Shown here in pieces: positions 17,261-26,633 of a stretch of 64,000 nt of DNA. How positions within the stretch are numbered: position 1 is the stretch's first letter; each line of letters opens with the position of its first letter. The position numbers and the translations under genes are program-made. The notes below the pieces were generated by a model. The model saw only the letters and a list, made by a program, of their open reading frames with translations, searched no databases and was not told where the DNA came from. Location: NCBI RefSeq assembly GCF_006438875.1, contig NZ_RCZH01000008.1, positions 186,001 to 250,000 on the forward strand, written 5' to 3'. This stretch comes from Flavobacterium pectinovorum. GTDB lineage: Bacteria; Bacteroidota; Bacteroidia; Flavobacteriales; Flavobacteriaceae.

Positions 17261-18217
17261 TTAAAAAACCTGACTCGCGATCTGACGAATATTCTCAGAT
17301 TTTCCCATTGAATAATAATGCAACACAGGAACTCCGGCAGCTTTTAATTCTAATGATTGCTGAATTGCCCATTCGATACCAACTTGTTTGATTTCTACAT
17401 TATTCTTGCATTTATCCACGGCATCGATTAAATCTTCCGGTAAATCAATTCTGAAAATCTGTGGCAAAATTTGTAAATGTCTTTGAACTGCGATTGGTTT
17501 AATCCCTGGAATAATCGGAATTGTGATTCCTATTTCTCTTGCTTTTTCTACAAAATTAAAATATTTAGCATTGTCAAAAAACATCTGTGTAACTACATAA
17601 TCAGCTCCTGCATCTACTTTTTCTTTCAGTCTTTTTAAGTCTGATTGTAAAGATGGAGATTCTAAGTGTTTTTCCGGATAACCGGCAACGCCAATACAAA
17701 AATCTGCCTTATTATCGACATCCATAACTTCATGCAGATATTTTCCGCAATTTAAATCGTTGATTTGTCGAACCAAATCAATAGCAAATCTGTTACCTCC
17801 AGCTTTTGGAACAAAAGATTGCTCGTCTTTCATTGCATCGCCACGAAGTGCCATTAAATTGTTGATTCCCAAATACTGACAATCTACAAGCATGTATTCT
17901 GTTTCTTCCTGTGTAAATCCACCGCAAAGCAAGTGAGGCACGGTATCAACATTGTATTTATGTTTTATAGAAGCGCAAATTCCAAGTGTCCCCGGGCGCA
18001 TACGAGTCAATTTTTTGTCCAAAAGCCCGTTGCCTTTATCAATATAAATATACTCCTCGCGAGAAGTAGTTACGTCAATAAATGGTGGTTTAAACTCCAT
18101 TAAAGGATCAATATTATCATATAAATCCTGAATGCTTTTTCCTTTTTGAGGCGGAATAAGTTCAAATGAGAATAGTGTATTTCCTTTGGCGTTTTCTATA
18201 TGTTCTGTTACTTTCAT
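17261..18217 (-). CDS. metF: 5,10-methylenetetrahydrofolate reductase
   Basis: 318 aa. FAD enzyme that makes 5-methyl-THF, the methyl donor for MetE and MetH. Signatures: FSFELIPPQKG near residue 17 with the conserved Glu, FIDVTTSREE, GGFTQEETEYMLVDCQYLGI, LMALRGDAMKDE, VAGYPEKH, KVDAGADYVVTQMFFDNAKY, and PIIPGIKPI. Length fits the bacterial family (~300 aa). Downstream of the two MetH genes on the same strand, so it is probably in or near the SAM-I controlled unit. 150 bp of AT-rich spacer separates it from metH. Confidence 0.96.
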   Translation of the reverse strand: MKVTEHIENAKGNTLFSFELIPPQKGKSIQDLYDNIDPLMEFKPPFIDVTTSREEYIYIDKGNGLLDKKLTRMRPGTLGICASIKHKYNVDTVPHLLCGGFTQEETEYMLVDCQYLGINNLMALRGDAMKDEQSFVPKAGGNRFAIDLVRQINDLNCGKYLHEVMDVDNKADFCIGVAGYPEKHLESPSLQSDLKRLKEKVDAGADYVVTQMFFDNAKYFNFVEKAREIGITIPIIPGIKPIAVQRHLQILPQIFRIDLPEDLIDAVDKCKNNVEIKQVGIEWAIQQSLELKAAGVPVLHYYSMGKSENIRQIASQVF

Positions 18218-18368
18218 TATTAGAGTTATGAGTTATGAATTATGAGTTTTGAGTTTTAGTTCGTGTAAAAAATCTGAAATCAAAAAACGTAATCAAATAA
18301 TCTTCTTGTATTAAAATTATGAAGTGAGTTCTAAATCTAAAATCTGAACTCTAAAATCATAAATTAAT

Positions 18369-21044
18369 TTAATCTGCTATATTAGGGTTTAACCATTTCA
18401 TTGCGTAATCTGTTGAAACATTACGTCGTTTAGCGTAATCTACCACCTGATCTTCTTTTATTTTTCCAAGTCCAAAGTATTTACTCTTTGGATTTCCGAA
18501 ATAATATCCGGAAACTGATGAAGCCGGCCACATCGCCATACTTTCCGTCAGGGTTACACCAATTTCTTTGTCAACATTCAAGAGTTTCCAGATCGTTGGT
18601 TTCTCTAAGTGATCCGGACAAGCAGGATATCCTGGTGCGGGACGAATTCCTTTATAATTTTCTTCGATCAAATCTTCTGTCGAAAGTGATTCTTGAGGAT
18701 CATAACCCCAGAAATCCTGACGTACTTTTTCGTGCAAATATTCGGCGAAAGCCTCAGCAAAACGATCGGCTAATGCTTTAACCATAATCGAATTATAATC
18801 ATCCAAATCTTTTTCAAATTCGGCTGCCCATTCGTCTACACCAAAACCTGTTGTTACACAAAATGCTCCAATATAATCTGTAATTCCTGAATCTTTTGGT
18901 AAGATAAAATCAGACAAAGCAATATTTGGTGCACCTTTAGTTTTCTGAGATTGCTGACGAAGTGTTAAGAATTTCTCCAACACTTTTCCGTTTTCGTCAC
19001 GCAATTCGATATCGTCATCATCAATTTGGTTTGCAGGGAAAATTCCGTAGATACCTTTTGCCGTTAGTTTTTTCTCTGCCAGAATAACTTTCAACATTTC
19101 CTGAGCATCTGCAAAAACAGAAGTTGCTTCTTCACCCACAACCTCATCTGTCAGGATTGCCGGATATTTACCGAACAATTCCCATGTTCTAAAAAACGGC
19201 GTCCAGTCGATATACGGAACCAAAACATCAAGATCAACTTCGACGATTTGTTTGCCAATTACTTTTGGTTTTGTAGGCGTATATTCAGCCCAATCCAATT
19301 GTAATTTATTTTTACGCGCTTGCTCAATCGTCAGGAAGTTTTTGTCTCTGGAACGATTCAAAAACGTTTCTCTAAACGCATCATAATCAGCACGAATATC
19401 GCTTGCATATATTTTGCGGTTATGATCCAATAAATTTCCTGCAACGGTAACGGCACGCGAAGCATCGTTTACGTGAATTACAGTTTCTCTATATTGAGGT
19501 GCAATTTTCACGGCTGTATGCGCACGCGAAGTCGTTGCCCCACCAATCATAATCGGAATTTTAATTCCTTGTTTGTCTAATTCTTTGGCCAGATACACCA
19601 TTTCGTCAAGCGAAGGCGTGATCAGTCCGCTTAATCCAATAATGTCTACATTATGTTCAATCGCCGCAGCAATAATTTTTTCCGGAGGCACCATTACACC
19701 GAGATCTACAATCTCATAGTTGTTACACGCCAAAACCACCGAAACAATATTTTTACCAATATCGTGAACGTCACCTTTTACAGTTGCCATCAATATTTTT
19801 CCGTTTCCGGATTTATCACCGGCTTGTTTACTTGCTTCGATATAAGGCAATAAATAAGCTACAGCTTTTTTCATCACACGTGCCGATTTTACTACCTGAG
19901 GCAAGAACATTTTTCCGCTTCCGAATAAATCTCCAACGACATTCATTCCCGTCATCAGATTGATTTCGATAACTTCAATTGGTTTTACAGCAGCCAAACG
20001 TGCTTCTTCAACATCTTCTTCAATAAAAGCGTCAACTCCTTTTACCAATGAATGCGTAATTCTTTCCTGAACCGTTCCTAAACGCCATTCCTGAATCGCT
20101 TTTTCATCTGATTTTACTTCGCCTTTTACGTTTTCAGCAAAATCTAATAAACGTTCTGTTGCATCGTCACGTCTGTTTAAGATTACATCTTCAACGTGTT
20201 CTAATAAATCTTTAGGAATATCATCGTAAATCGAAAGCATTTCCGGATTCACGATTCCCATTGTCATTCCGTTCTGAATTGCGTGGTATAAAAACACCGA
20301 GTGCATCGCTTCACGAACGTGATCGTTTCCTCTAAAAGAGAAAGAAACATTACTTACTCCACCACTAATATGTGCGTGTGGCAAGTTATCACGAACCCAT
20401 TTTGTACCTCTAAAAAAGTCCAAAGCATTCAGGCGATGTTCTTCCATTCCGGTCGCAACAGGGAAAATATTCAAATCGAAAATAATATCCTGTGGCGGAA
20501 ATCCAACTTTATCAACTAATATATCATACGAACGCTGACAAATCTCAACTCTACGCTCAAAATTATCAGCCTGACCTACTTCATCAAATGCCATGATAAT
20601 TGCCGCAGCTCCGTAACGTTTGATTAATTTGGCGTGGTGAATAAAGGCTTCTTCTCCTTCTTTCAATGAAATCGAGTTTACAACGCTTTTTCCTTGTACT
20701 ACTTTTAGACCCGCTTCGATGATTTCCCATTTCGAGCTGTCGATCATGATTGGTACTCTCGAAATATCCGGTTCTGATGCAATTAAATTCAAAAACTTTG
20801 TCATTGCATAAACACCATCAAGCATTCCTTCATCCATATTAATATCGATGATCTGCGCTCCTCCTTCTACTTGTTGTCTTGCAATATCAAGCGCCTCGTC
20901 ATACTTCTCTTCCTTGATTAGGCGAAGGAATTTTCTTGATCCTGTTACATTCGTACGCTCTCCAATGTTTACAAAAACACTAGTTGGTGTAATAATCAAC
21001 GGTTCTAATCCTGCTAATACAAGGTCTCTTCTATTTTCTGCCAT
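18369..21044 (-). CDS. metH: Methionine synthase, folate/B12/activation part of split MetH
   Basis: About 891 aa. Domains in order: pterin-binding ([30 protein letters not shown]), cap and cobalamin domain with [11 protein letters not shown] (DxHxxG, His ligand to cobalt), [13 protein letters not shown] and GGATTS, then the SAM-dependent activation domain ([15 protein letters not shown] near 800, GYYFGNP). It lacks the N-terminal homocysteine domain, which is a separate gene at 21954. I chose the start [12 protein letters not shown] at 21044; a longer frame from 21089 runs into a palindromic repeat. Needs B12, and its zinc-homocysteine partner in trans. Confidence 0.93.
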   Translation of the reverse strand: MAENRRDLVLAGLEPLIITPTSVFVNIGERTNVTGSRKFLRLIKEEKYDEALDIARQQVEGGAQIIDINMDEGMLDGVYAMTKFLNLIASEPDISRVPIMIDSSKWEIIEAGLKVVQGKSVVNSISLKEGEEAFIHHAKLIKRYGAAAIIMAFDEVGQADNFERRVEICQRSYDILVDKVGFPPQDIIFDLNIFPVATGMEEHRLNALDFFRGTKWVRDNLPHAHISGGVSNVSFSFRGNDHVREAMHSVFLYHAIQNGMTMGIVNPEMLSIYDDIPKDLLEHVEDVILNRRDDATERLLDFAENVKGEVKSDEKAIQEWRLGTVQERITHSLVKGVDAFIEEDVEEARLAAVKPIEVIEINLMTGMNVVGDLFGSGKMFLPQVVKSARVMKKAVAYLLPYIEASKQAGDKSGNGKILMATVKGDVHDIGKNIVSVVLACNNYEIVDLGVMVPPEKIIAAAIEHNVDIIGLSGLITPSLDEMVYLAKELDKQGIKIPIMIGGATTSRAHTAVKIAPQYRETVIHVNDASRAVTVAGNLLDHNRKIYASDIRADYDAFRETFLNRSRDKNFLTIEQARKNKLQLDWAEYTPTKPKVIGKQIVEVDLDVLVPYIDWTPFFRTWELFGKYPAILTDEVVGEEATSVFADAQEMLKVILAEKKLTAKGIYGIFPANQIDDDDIELRDENGKVLEKFLTLRQQSQKTKGAPNIALSDFILPKDSGITDYIGAFCVTTGFGVDEWAAEFEKDLDDYNSIMVKALADRFAEAFAEYLHEKVRQDFWGYDPQESLSTEDLIEENYKGIRPAPGYPACPDHLEKPTIWKLLNVDKEIGVTLTESMAMWPASSVSGYYFGNPKSKYFGLGKIKEDQVVDYAKRRNVSTDYAMKWLNPNIAD

Positions 21045-21049
21045 TTTCT

Positions 21050-21115
21050 TTTTTTCATTTTCCAACGGAATAAATTCCGTTGCTACCAATCAATTGTTCC
21101 TATGGAACATTTATT
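21050..21115. repeat. Two-hairpin intergenic element
   Basis: Read on the minus strand: a GTTCC-AT-AGGAAC hairpin, an AT-rich linker with ATTGGTAGC, then an AACGGAATAAATTCCGTT palindrome. Same plan as the elements near 25735, 26501, 26572, 32031 and 32112: hairpin, linker ending TTGTAGC, hairpin. A related piece with TTCCTACGGAAC lies at 21406-21421. Confidence 0.65.
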
Positions 21116-21470
21116 TTCAACGTCATGCTTGTCTTTGCGAGGAACGAAGCAATCTCATCCTAATATTTCAAAATCACCTTCAAGCGATGTACTTTTATAA
21201 TATTGTTTTGGGCGTGTCCCTCCGGGTCGGGCTATTCGTTTCTAGTCCTCGCTCTTCCTTCGTCAGGCTGTGGGCTATCCTCTTCTATCCCTCACGCGCA
21301 CTCGGTTTCAAAATTGCTTTTTATTCTTCACGATTTCAATTATCGTTTTTGAAATAAATTTTCTTTTACTACCAACCTGCCATTCCTGCTTTGCTACCAA
21401 TCTGTCGTTCCTACGGAACTTTTTATTATCAGTTCAACCTGCAAGGTTTTGAAAACCACATAGGAAATGA
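21116..21470. repeat. Repeat-rich spacer, includes a GC-rich block
   Basis: Holds TTTGCGAGGAACGAAGCAATC (21136 onward, relative of the GTCATTnCGAGG family) and a GC-rich block at 21210-21310 (GGGCGTGTCCCTCCGGGTCG and downstream) that is unlike its surroundings. I recognise the GGGCGTGTCCCTCCG word as a common Flavobacterium intergenic repeat. No gene is supported here. Confidence 0.5.
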
Positions 21471-21917
21471 CTATTTCCATTTTGATTTTTCAATATACTT
21501 ACATGACACACCATCATCATAGATGTAATATTTAGTTTTAGTAAAACCCGCTTTAACTAACGAGATTGAATCAGGTTCTAATTCTTCTTCTAAAACTATA
21601 TAGTGTTCTTCAGGATTATTTAAATCGTATTTAACTTTATAGAACTTATTCAAAACATCACTGTCGTATTCTTTAACCGTAATCACTGATCTGATTTTTT
21701 TATCTAAATAAAAATAATATTGTAATGTATAACCGTACTCATCATGATCTTTGACTCGGGTCATTAATCCTATTGCTTCTCCTTTAAAAGATTTTAAATA
21801 ATTATCCTGTTTGTCGTTATTATATATTGAATACATCAATAAGCCAACTAATACAAAGAAGAAAATTACCATAGTCCAATTCGGTTTTCTCTCTACTCTT
21901 ACGTCTTCTTTTATCAT
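21471..21917 (-). CDS. Small membrane-anchored protein between the MetH halves
   Basis: 148 aa, unrecognised. One N-terminal membrane segment (WTMVIFFFVLVGLLMYSIYN, residues about 14-33) and a soluble, probably extracytoplasmic domain rich in Tyr, Asp and Lys (YGYTLQYYFYLDKKIRSVIT, KVKYDLNNPEEHYIVLEEE). It resembles generic Bacteroidetes proteins with a single anchor and a beta-rich domain. It lies between the homocysteine and folate/B12 genes on the same strand, so it may be co-transcribed. A role in methionine synthesis is not indicated by sequence. Confidence 0.6.
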   Translation of the reverse strand: MIKEDVRVERKPNWTMVIFFFVLVGLLMYSIYNNDKQDNYLKSFKGEAIGLMTRVKDHDEYGYTLQYYFYLDKKIRSVITVKEYDSDVLNKFYKVKYDLNNPEEHYIVLEEELEPDSISLVKAGFTKTKYYIYDDGVSCKYIEKSKWK

Positions 21918-21953
21918 TTTTTATTTTCAGAACAAGATAAATTCTCTAACGAA

Positions 21954-22958
21954 TTAAGCAAATACCGGCGCCACACGTGGCTTATAATCCTTCGCAACCT
22001 CAGCGATTAATCTGATATGATCCGGAGTTGTTCCGCAACAACCTCCAATTATGTTGATTAAATTATCTTCTAAATATTCTTTGATGAAAGCCTGGGTTTG
22101 TTCCGGTGTTTCATCGTATTGTCCGAATGCATTTGGCAATCCTGCATTTGGATGTGCCGATACATTAAAACTAGTATGTTGTGCTAATGTTTTCAAGTAT
22201 GGCTTCAACAAATCGGCTCCAAGGGCGCAATTGAATCCTACACTTAATAAAGGAATATGCGAAACTGAAATCAGGAAAGCTTCAACCGTTTGCCCTGAAA
22301 GTGTTCTTCCTGATGCATCGGTGATCGTTCCTGACACCATGATTGGAATCTCGATATTTCGGTCGTCTTTTACTTCTTCAATAGCGAAAAGTGCTGCTTT
22401 TGCATTTAAAGTATCGAAAATCGTTTCTACTAATAATAAATCACATCCGCCATCCATTAACGCCTCAACTTGTTGTTTATATGCAATACGCAAATCATCA
22501 AACGTTACGGCTCTGTAACCCGGATCGTTTACATCTGGTGACATACTTGCGGTTCTGTTTGTTGGTCCAATTGATCCGGCAACGAATCTTGGTTTGTCCG
22601 GATTTTTGGCTGTAAATTCATCAGCTACTTCACGGGCAATTTTAGCCGATTCGTAGTTTAATTCGTAAACCAAATCTTCCAGAAAATAATCGGCCATACC
22701 GATTGTCGTTCCTGAAAAGGTGTTGGTTTCTACGATGTCGGCACCCGCTTCATAATAAGCGGCGTGGACATCGCGAATTGCTTGTGGTTGTGTTATGGAT
22801 AGTAAATCGTTGTTTCCTTTTAATGGATGTGGAAAATCTTTGAAACGCTCTCCGCGGAAATCTTCTTCGGAGAAATTATAGCGCTGCAACATCGTTCCCA
22901 TTGCTCCGTCAAGGATTAGGATATTTTTTTTAATTGCTTCCTGAATTGTTATTGCCAT
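21954..22958 (-). CDS. metH: Homocysteine S-methyltransferase part of split MetH
   Basis: 334 aa, corresponds to the N-terminal homocysteine-binding domain of MetH. Signatures: [68 protein letters not shown], and the zinc Cys in GFNCALG and [11 protein letters not shown]. It activates homocysteine and must work with the 891-aa folate/B12 protein encoded downstream. First gene after the SAM-I riboswitch at 23350-23462, though 390 bp of repeat-rich spacer lies between. Confidence 0.93.
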   Translation of the reverse strand: MAITIQEAIKKNILILDGAMGTMLQRYNFSEEDFRGERFKDFPHPLKGNNDLLSITQPQAIRDVHAAYYEAGADIVETNTFSGTTIGMADYFLEDLVYELNYESAKIAREVADEFTAKNPDKPRFVAGSIGPTNRTASMSPDVNDPGYRAVTFDDLRIAYKQQVEALMDGGCDLLLVETIFDTLNAKAALFAIEEVKDDRNIEIPIMVSGTITDASGRTLSGQTVEAFLISVSHIPLLSVGFNCALGADLLKPYLKTLAQHTSFNVSAHPNAGLPNAFGQYDETPEQTQAFIKEYLEDNLINIIGGCCGTTPDHIRLIAEVAKDYKPRVAPVFA

Positions 22959-23045
22959 GACTTTTATCTTTTAGCGGCTAAGGAGCTAAGGCCCTAAGCT
23001 GCTAAGTTTATTGTTTATTATAATCTTTATCTTGAATATATAATA

Positions 23046-23073
23046 CCTAACAGGTTTTTTGAAACCTGTTAGG
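23046..23073. repeat. CCTAACAGGTTT palindrome
   Basis: CCTAACAGG and CCTGTTAGG arms around TTTTTTGAAA. The same palindrome occurs at 61731-61757 and 61792-61818. Here it lies in the leader of metH, between riboswitch and gene, with the CCCGATGGCTATCGGG palindrome at 23201-23216. Confidence 0.75.
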
Positions 23074-23200
23074 ATACGCTATTTTAATTCACATTAATTC
23101 CAAGAATTCACTATTGATGGCTATCTAGCCCCGATTACTTCACTTAATTTCTATTTTCATAGGAGTTCAGTGAACTTCGTTTGAGCCGATATCCTCGCAT

Positions 23201-23216
23201 CCCGATGGCTATCGGG
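23201..23216. repeat. CCCGATGGCTATCGGG palindrome
   Basis: Copy of the CCCGA family within the leader between the SAM-I riboswitch and the homocysteine methyltransferase gene. Another, CCCGAAGCCTCGGG, is at 23545-23558 just upstream of the promoter. Confidence 0.7.
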
Positions 23217-23349
23217 AGGTGAGATAAAGGCGAAAGCGGGAACTGTTGACAGCAAAAATGCGTCAATGATTCGCTCATAATACTGAATTCAGTAAAATAA
23301 TATTGTATGGTTGTCAGGAAGAGTTTTGAGAAATACTTTTATGTATTTG

Positions 23350-23462
23350 TGTTATCTATCTTTAATACTATGAATTAGTAAAAAGTAGAATGTAGCACCT
23401 TCTTTATGATAAAGGGTTGCTAAGGTTTCATTGGGTCTTTCCCTCCGCCTTTCGTGATAACT
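23350..23462 (-). promoter_or_regulatory. SAM-I riboswitch upstream of metH
   Basis: On the minus strand the S-box core reads AGGCGGAGGGAAAGACCC, then ATGAAACC and GCAACC, then AAGGTGCTACATTCT. The P1 helix is GTTATC (plus 23456-23461) with GATAAC (plus 23351-23356). All conserved SAM-I blocks (kink-turn GGAGGGA, TGAAaCC, GCAACC, GGTGCTA) are present and in order. It should switch off the metH unit when SAM is high. I see no clear terminator directly after it; repeats were inserted between it and the gene. Confidence 0.93.
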
Positions 23463-23484
23463 TTCAATAAATTTAAGAACAGTG

Positions 23485-23516
23485 CAAAGGTATGAAATCG
23501 TCTAGCGATTTGCAAG
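23485..23516 (-). promoter_or_regulatory. Promoter of the metH riboswitch transcript
   Basis: Minus-strand -7 element TACCTTTG (23485-23492), 20 bp spacer, and CTTG at the -33 position (23513-23516). Transcription would begin just before the aptamer P1 helix. Confidence 0.7.
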
Positions 23517-23615
23517 TATTTTTTTTTAGTTTCTGAGATTCTATCCCGAAGCCTCGGGACTAAGGTTCTAAGTTTTTTTTAAAACATGCTGAGTTTAATG
23601 TTTTTCTTATTTAAA

Positions 23616-23776
23616 AAGTTCCAGAGGAGCGTAATATTTATAGCTTATGATTGCCAATTCAGCTAAAGCTCCAGCGGAGCGATATCTTATAATCCTAATA
23701 TTTATATGTCACCCGCCGCGGCGGGTTATGTAAAATGATTTTATGAATTTCTATAAATATTACATCCCGCTGGGAT
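23616..23776. repeat. Structured repeat element, copy A
   Basis: Starts GTTCCAGAGGAGC, then GTAATATTTATAG (23631-23643). An inner AGCTCCAGCGGAGC hairpin and an ACCCGCCGCGGCGGGT palindrome follow. The closing arm is CTATAAATATTAC (23751-23763), followed by a CCCGCTGGG hairpin. The outer arms are perfectly complementary. Copy B lies at 24200-24361 in the same orientation on the other side of the TfoX-like gene. Confidence 0.75.
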
Positions 23777-23803
23777 TTATCTACATTATAAATAATTTGG
23801 TTC

Positions 23804-24163
23804 TTATTTCTTCTTGCTTGCTTTTGCAAGAGGATTAAATTCTAAACAAAGCTCTAACCAAAACTCTAAATCCTGATTTCTTTGCCAGCCATTTTCGGTA
23901 ACAAAAATGTAGTTTTTCATTGGTCTTTCTGAATTTGGCATTGGTATAATGTCATCTCTTTCTAAAGCATCTTCGTAAGCTTTATCACCAATTCTGCAGA
24001 GTAAAAGATTTTCTCCTGTTTGTTTGTCCATACGGATTCCGCAACACATTTTGTTATCTACCATGAAAACAAGACCTCCAAACATTCTCTTTTCGAAAAA
24101 ATCTGCTTCTTTATGTTGTAGAAACGTTCTTATTCTTTGTGCGTTATTTTCGTCGAAAGCCAT
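23804..24163 (-). CDS. TfoX/Sxy N-terminal domain protein
   Basis: 119 aa. Matches the TfoX N-terminal family: FFEKRMFGGLVFMVDNKMCC near residue 22, RMDKQTGENLLLCRIGDKAY, DIIPMPNSERPMKNYIFVTE. In Bacteroidetes these single-domain proteins are not shown to act in competence as full TfoX/Sxy does, so the role is open. Flanked by two copies of the same structured repeat and separate from the ferredoxin reductase unit upstream. Confidence 0.85.
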   Translation of the reverse strand: MAFDENNAQRIRTFLQHKEADFFEKRMFGGLVFMVDNKMCCGIRMDKQTGENLLLCRIGDKAYEDALERDDIIPMPNSERPMKNYIFVTENGWQRNQDLEFWLELCLEFNPLAKASKKK

Positions 24164-24199
24164 TTTTTTTTAGTTTATGCAATAAAGATAAAAATAAAA

Positions 24200-24361
24200 A
24201 AGCTCCAGCGGAGCGTAATGTTTATAGCCAACAATTTTATTCGTTCAACAAAAGCTCCAGCGGAGCGGCATATAAAAGTTGGTAATTAATATGTCACCCT
24301 GCTAGGGTTTCTGCCCATTAATATTTTAATTTCTATAAACATAACATCCCGCTGGGATTAT
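24200..24361. repeat. Structured repeat element, copy B
   Basis: Same plan as copy A: AGCTCCAGCGGAGC, GTAATGTTTATAG (24216-24228), a second AGCTCCAGCGGAGC, ATGTCACCCTGCTAGGGT, closing arm CTATAAACATAAC (24333-24345), CCCGCTGGGATTA. Relative to copy A the A-to-G change in the left arm is matched by T-to-C in the right arm, so pairing is kept. Confidence 0.75.
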
Positions 24362-24458
24362 ACATTATAAATAAAAAAAGCCCAAACTAAAAGTTTGAGC
24401 TTTATATATAAAAATCTTAGTCCCGATAGCTATCGGGATAGCAACTCAGAACCTTAGA

Positions 24459-25511
24459 CTAAACAATCGCCTTAACAACCGCTTTTGGAGCTTCTTTACG
24501 AGTTCCGTCGAAACCGTCTACACCAGAAACTGTTGTGTATTTAAGTACATATTTTTTACCCGGATTGATAATTTGATATGCCGCCTGACACATTAAAGTC
24601 GCTTCGTGGAATCCGCAAAGGATTAATTTCAATTTTCCCGGGTATGTATTAACGTCTCCAATAGCGAAGATTCCGGGAATATTAGTTTGGTAATCTAATG
24701 CGTTGTTTACTTTAATCGCATTTTTCTCGATATCTAATCCCCAGTCTGCGATTGGGCCTAATTTTGGTGTTAATCCGAAAAGTGGAATAAAGAAATCTGT
24801 TTCGATTTTACGGTGTGCTCCGTTTTCTTCGATATCTAACGACTCAACATGCTCAGCACCATTGATTCCGATAACTTCTGCGGGAGTAATTAATTTAATT
24901 TTTCCGGATGTTTTTAATTCCTGTACTTTTTCTACAGAATCTAAAGCTCCTCTAAATTCGTTTCTACGGTGAATTAAAGTTACTTCTGAAGCTATATTCG
25001 AAAGGAAAATACTCCAGTCTAATGCTGAATCTCCTCCTCCGGCAATTACAACTCTTTTGTCTCTGAATTTCTCCGGATTCTTGATGAAGTATTTTACTCC
25101 TTTATCTTCATAAAACTCGATATCTTCAATAAGTGGTTTACGTGGTTCAAAACTTCCTAATCCTCCTGCGATAGCAATAACCGGCGCATGAAATTTAGTT
25201 CCTTTGTTTGAGGTTACGATAAAACTTCCGTCTTCTTGTTTTTCGATTGTTTCAGCACGTTCTCCTAATGTATAACCTGGTTCAAACTGTTTAATTTGTT
25301 CTTGTAAATTATCAACTAAATCTCCCGCCAAAACTTCAGGGAATCCTGGAATATCATAAATAGGCTTTTTTGGATACAATTCTGAAAGTTGTCCTCCTGC
25401 TTGTGGTAAAGCATCTAAAATATGACATTTTAATTTTAATAATCCTGCTTCAAAAACGGCAAATAAACCTGTTGGTCCTGCTCCAATTATTAGTATATCT
25501 GTTTTAATCAT
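24459..25511 (-). CDS. Ferredoxin/flavodoxin-NADP reductase, thioredoxin-reductase type
   Basis: 350 aa. FAD motif IIGAGPTGLFAVFEAGLL at residue 6, then LYPKKPIYDIPGFP typical of TrxR-like ferredoxin-NADP reductases, NADPH motif VVIAGGGDSALDWSIFLSN near 155, and the FAD-closing IFAIGDVNTYPGKLKLI. No CxxC redox pair of true thioredoxin reductase is present. Last gene of the sulfate-assimilation run; I infer it supplies reduced ferredoxin to the sulfite reductase encoded upstream. Confidence 0.9.
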   Translation of the reverse strand: MIKTDILIIGAGPTGLFAVFEAGLLKLKCHILDALPQAGGQLSELYPKKPIYDIPGFPEVLAGDLVDNLQEQIKQFEPGYTLGERAETIEKQEDGSFIVTSNKGTKFHAPVIAIAGGLGSFEPRKPLIEDIEFYEDKGVKYFIKNPEKFRDKRVVIAGGGDSALDWSIFLSNIASEVTLIHRRNEFRGALDSVEKVQELKTSGKIKLITPAEVIGINGAEHVESLDIEENGAHRKIETDFFIPLFGLTPKLGPIADWGLDIEKNAIKVNNALDYQTNIPGIFAIGDVNTYPGKLKLILCGFHEATLMCQAAYQIINPGKKYVLKYTTVSGVDGFDGTRKEAPKAVVKAIV

Positions 25512-25608
25512 TATGGTATTTGTTTATAATCATTCTTAATAACACAAAGAAACGAATAATTTATTCTAATTTCAATGATTTATATCATTCATTTCTTTGA
25601 GAAACTTT

Positions 25609-25736
25609 TTACTCTTTATTTTTTAATGAAGCGGTAATTTCGTTCATCTTTTTAACCTTGTCTTCAAAATTACCTTTCAATGTTTTCCTGTATTCATTGA
25701 GGTTTTCGACCATTTGATTAATATCCTCCGGAATCA
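25609..25736 (-). pseudogene. Diverged 3' fragment of a second siroheme dehydrogenase gene
   Basis: On the minus strand this stretch reads IPEDINQMVENLNEYRKTLK and on to EITASLKNKE then stop. It is 38 of 41 residues identical to the end of the intact gene just upstream (25787). The nucleotide differences are about 14 in 123, mostly at silent positions. It has no start and is joined to a two-hairpin repeat (25735-25783). It looks like the remnant of a diverged allele rather than a recent slip duplication. Confidence 0.8.
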
Positions 25737-25783
25737 TCGGGTTAAAACCCGACGCTACAATATGAACCGTTCCTCCGGAACTC
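25735..25783. repeat. Two-hairpin element CGGGTTAAAACCCG...GTTCCTCCGGAAC
   Basis: CATCGGGTTAAAACCCGACG, CTACAATATGAACC, then GTTCCTCCGGAACT. It lies exactly between the gene fragment (25609-25736) and the intact gene end (25787), so it may mark the junction of the rearrangement. Confidence 0.75.
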
Positions 25784-25786
25784 TTA

Positions 25787-26368
25787 CTATTCTTTATTTT
25801 TTAACGAATCGGTGATCTCGTTCATCTTCTTAACCTTGTCTTCAAAATTGCCTTTCAATGTCTTTCGATATTCATTAAGGTTTTCGACCATTTTATTGAT
25901 ATCATCCGGAATTACTTCTTCAAAAAATTCCCGTAACCTTTTGGCTGTTGTTGGTGATTTTCCGTTGGTCGAAATGGCAATTTTCACATTCCCTTTCGTT
26001 ACGATTCCTCCTAAATAATAATCGCATAAATCCGGCGTATCTGCAATGTTGCAAATCAAATAACGCTTTCGGGATAAATGATATACTTTTTTATTGACTT
26101 CTAAATCATCGGTGCAAGCGATTACCATATGGCGCTTTTTGAGCATCTTCTTTTTGAACTTCGATTTTGTCAATGTAATCGAAGGATGATTCTCAGCTAA
26201 AACCTTTATTTCTAAATGGAAATTTGGCGCTACAACCTCAACATTTGCATTAGGACTCGACTTTAATAAAAAAGAGAGCTTTTCTAATCCAACATTTCCT
26301 CCTCCAACAATTAAAACATTCAGGTTGTGAAGTTTTAAGAATATTGGATATAATTCATTCTGTTCCAT
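25787..26368 (-). CDS. Precorrin-2 dehydrogenase/sirohydrochlorin ferrochelatase
   Basis: 193 aa, equal to the N-terminal CysG (Met8p/SirC) module. Rossmann motif LNVLIVGGGNVGLEKLSFLL near residue 15, HMVIACTDDLEVNKKVYHL, LICNIADTPDLCDYYLGGIV, KIAISTNGKSPTTAKRLREF. Oxidises precorrin-2 to sirohydrochlorin and may insert iron to give siroheme for the sulfite reductase. CobA, two genes' worth upstream, makes its substrate. A second copy of its last 41 codons lies directly downstream. Confidence 0.92.
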   Translation of the reverse strand: MEQNELYPIFLKLHNLNVLIVGGGNVGLEKLSFLLKSSPNANVEVVAPNFHLEIKVLAENHPSITLTKSKFKKKMLKKRHMVIACTDDLEVNKKVYHLSRKRYLICNIADTPDLCDYYLGGIVTKGNVKIAISTNGKSPTTAKRLREFFEEVIPDDINKMVENLNEYRKTLKGNFEDKVKKMNEITDSLKNKE

Positions 26369-26500
26369 TTTATTTTATTTTCATCTAATCAAAATTAGAT
26401 GATTTTTATTTTATCGAATTAAATTCGGTCGTTTTTAACCTAATAAATTTAATTCTTTGCATCATTAGATTGAAATCCGGAATCATAATCTCGCGTTCCC

Positions 26501-26633
26501 CGGGTTGAAACCCGGCGCTACAATATGAATCGTTCCTTCGGAACTTTATTAACTAACTAATCATCTTTGTCAACATCGGGTAATCCCGAAGCCTCGGGAC
26601 GACGCTACAATATGGAACGTTCCTCCGGAACTT
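26501..26633. repeat. Two tandem two-hairpin elements
   Basis: First: CCGGGTTGAAACCCGG, CGCTACAATATGAATC, GTTCCTTCGGAAC (26501-26545). Second: CGGGTAATCCCGAAGCCTCGGG, ACGCTACAATATGGAAC, GTTCCTCCGGAAC (26575-26631). They fill the space between cobA and the siroheme dehydrogenase within the operon. Confidence 0.75.

Noticed and set aside
21210..21310. GC-rich block as an RNA gene
   Set aside because: It recalls a common Flavobacterium intergenic repeat and has no tRNA, rRNA or known ncRNA fold that I can identify.
20848..21452. Long plus-strand frames opposite the start of metH
   Set aside because: They run antisense through the metH coding sequence and then into intergenic repeats. Composition is that of a shadow frame.
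22051..22518. 155-codon frame antisense to the homocysteine methyltransferase
   Set aside because: Antisense shadow of a well-conserved gene; no separate promoter or family match.
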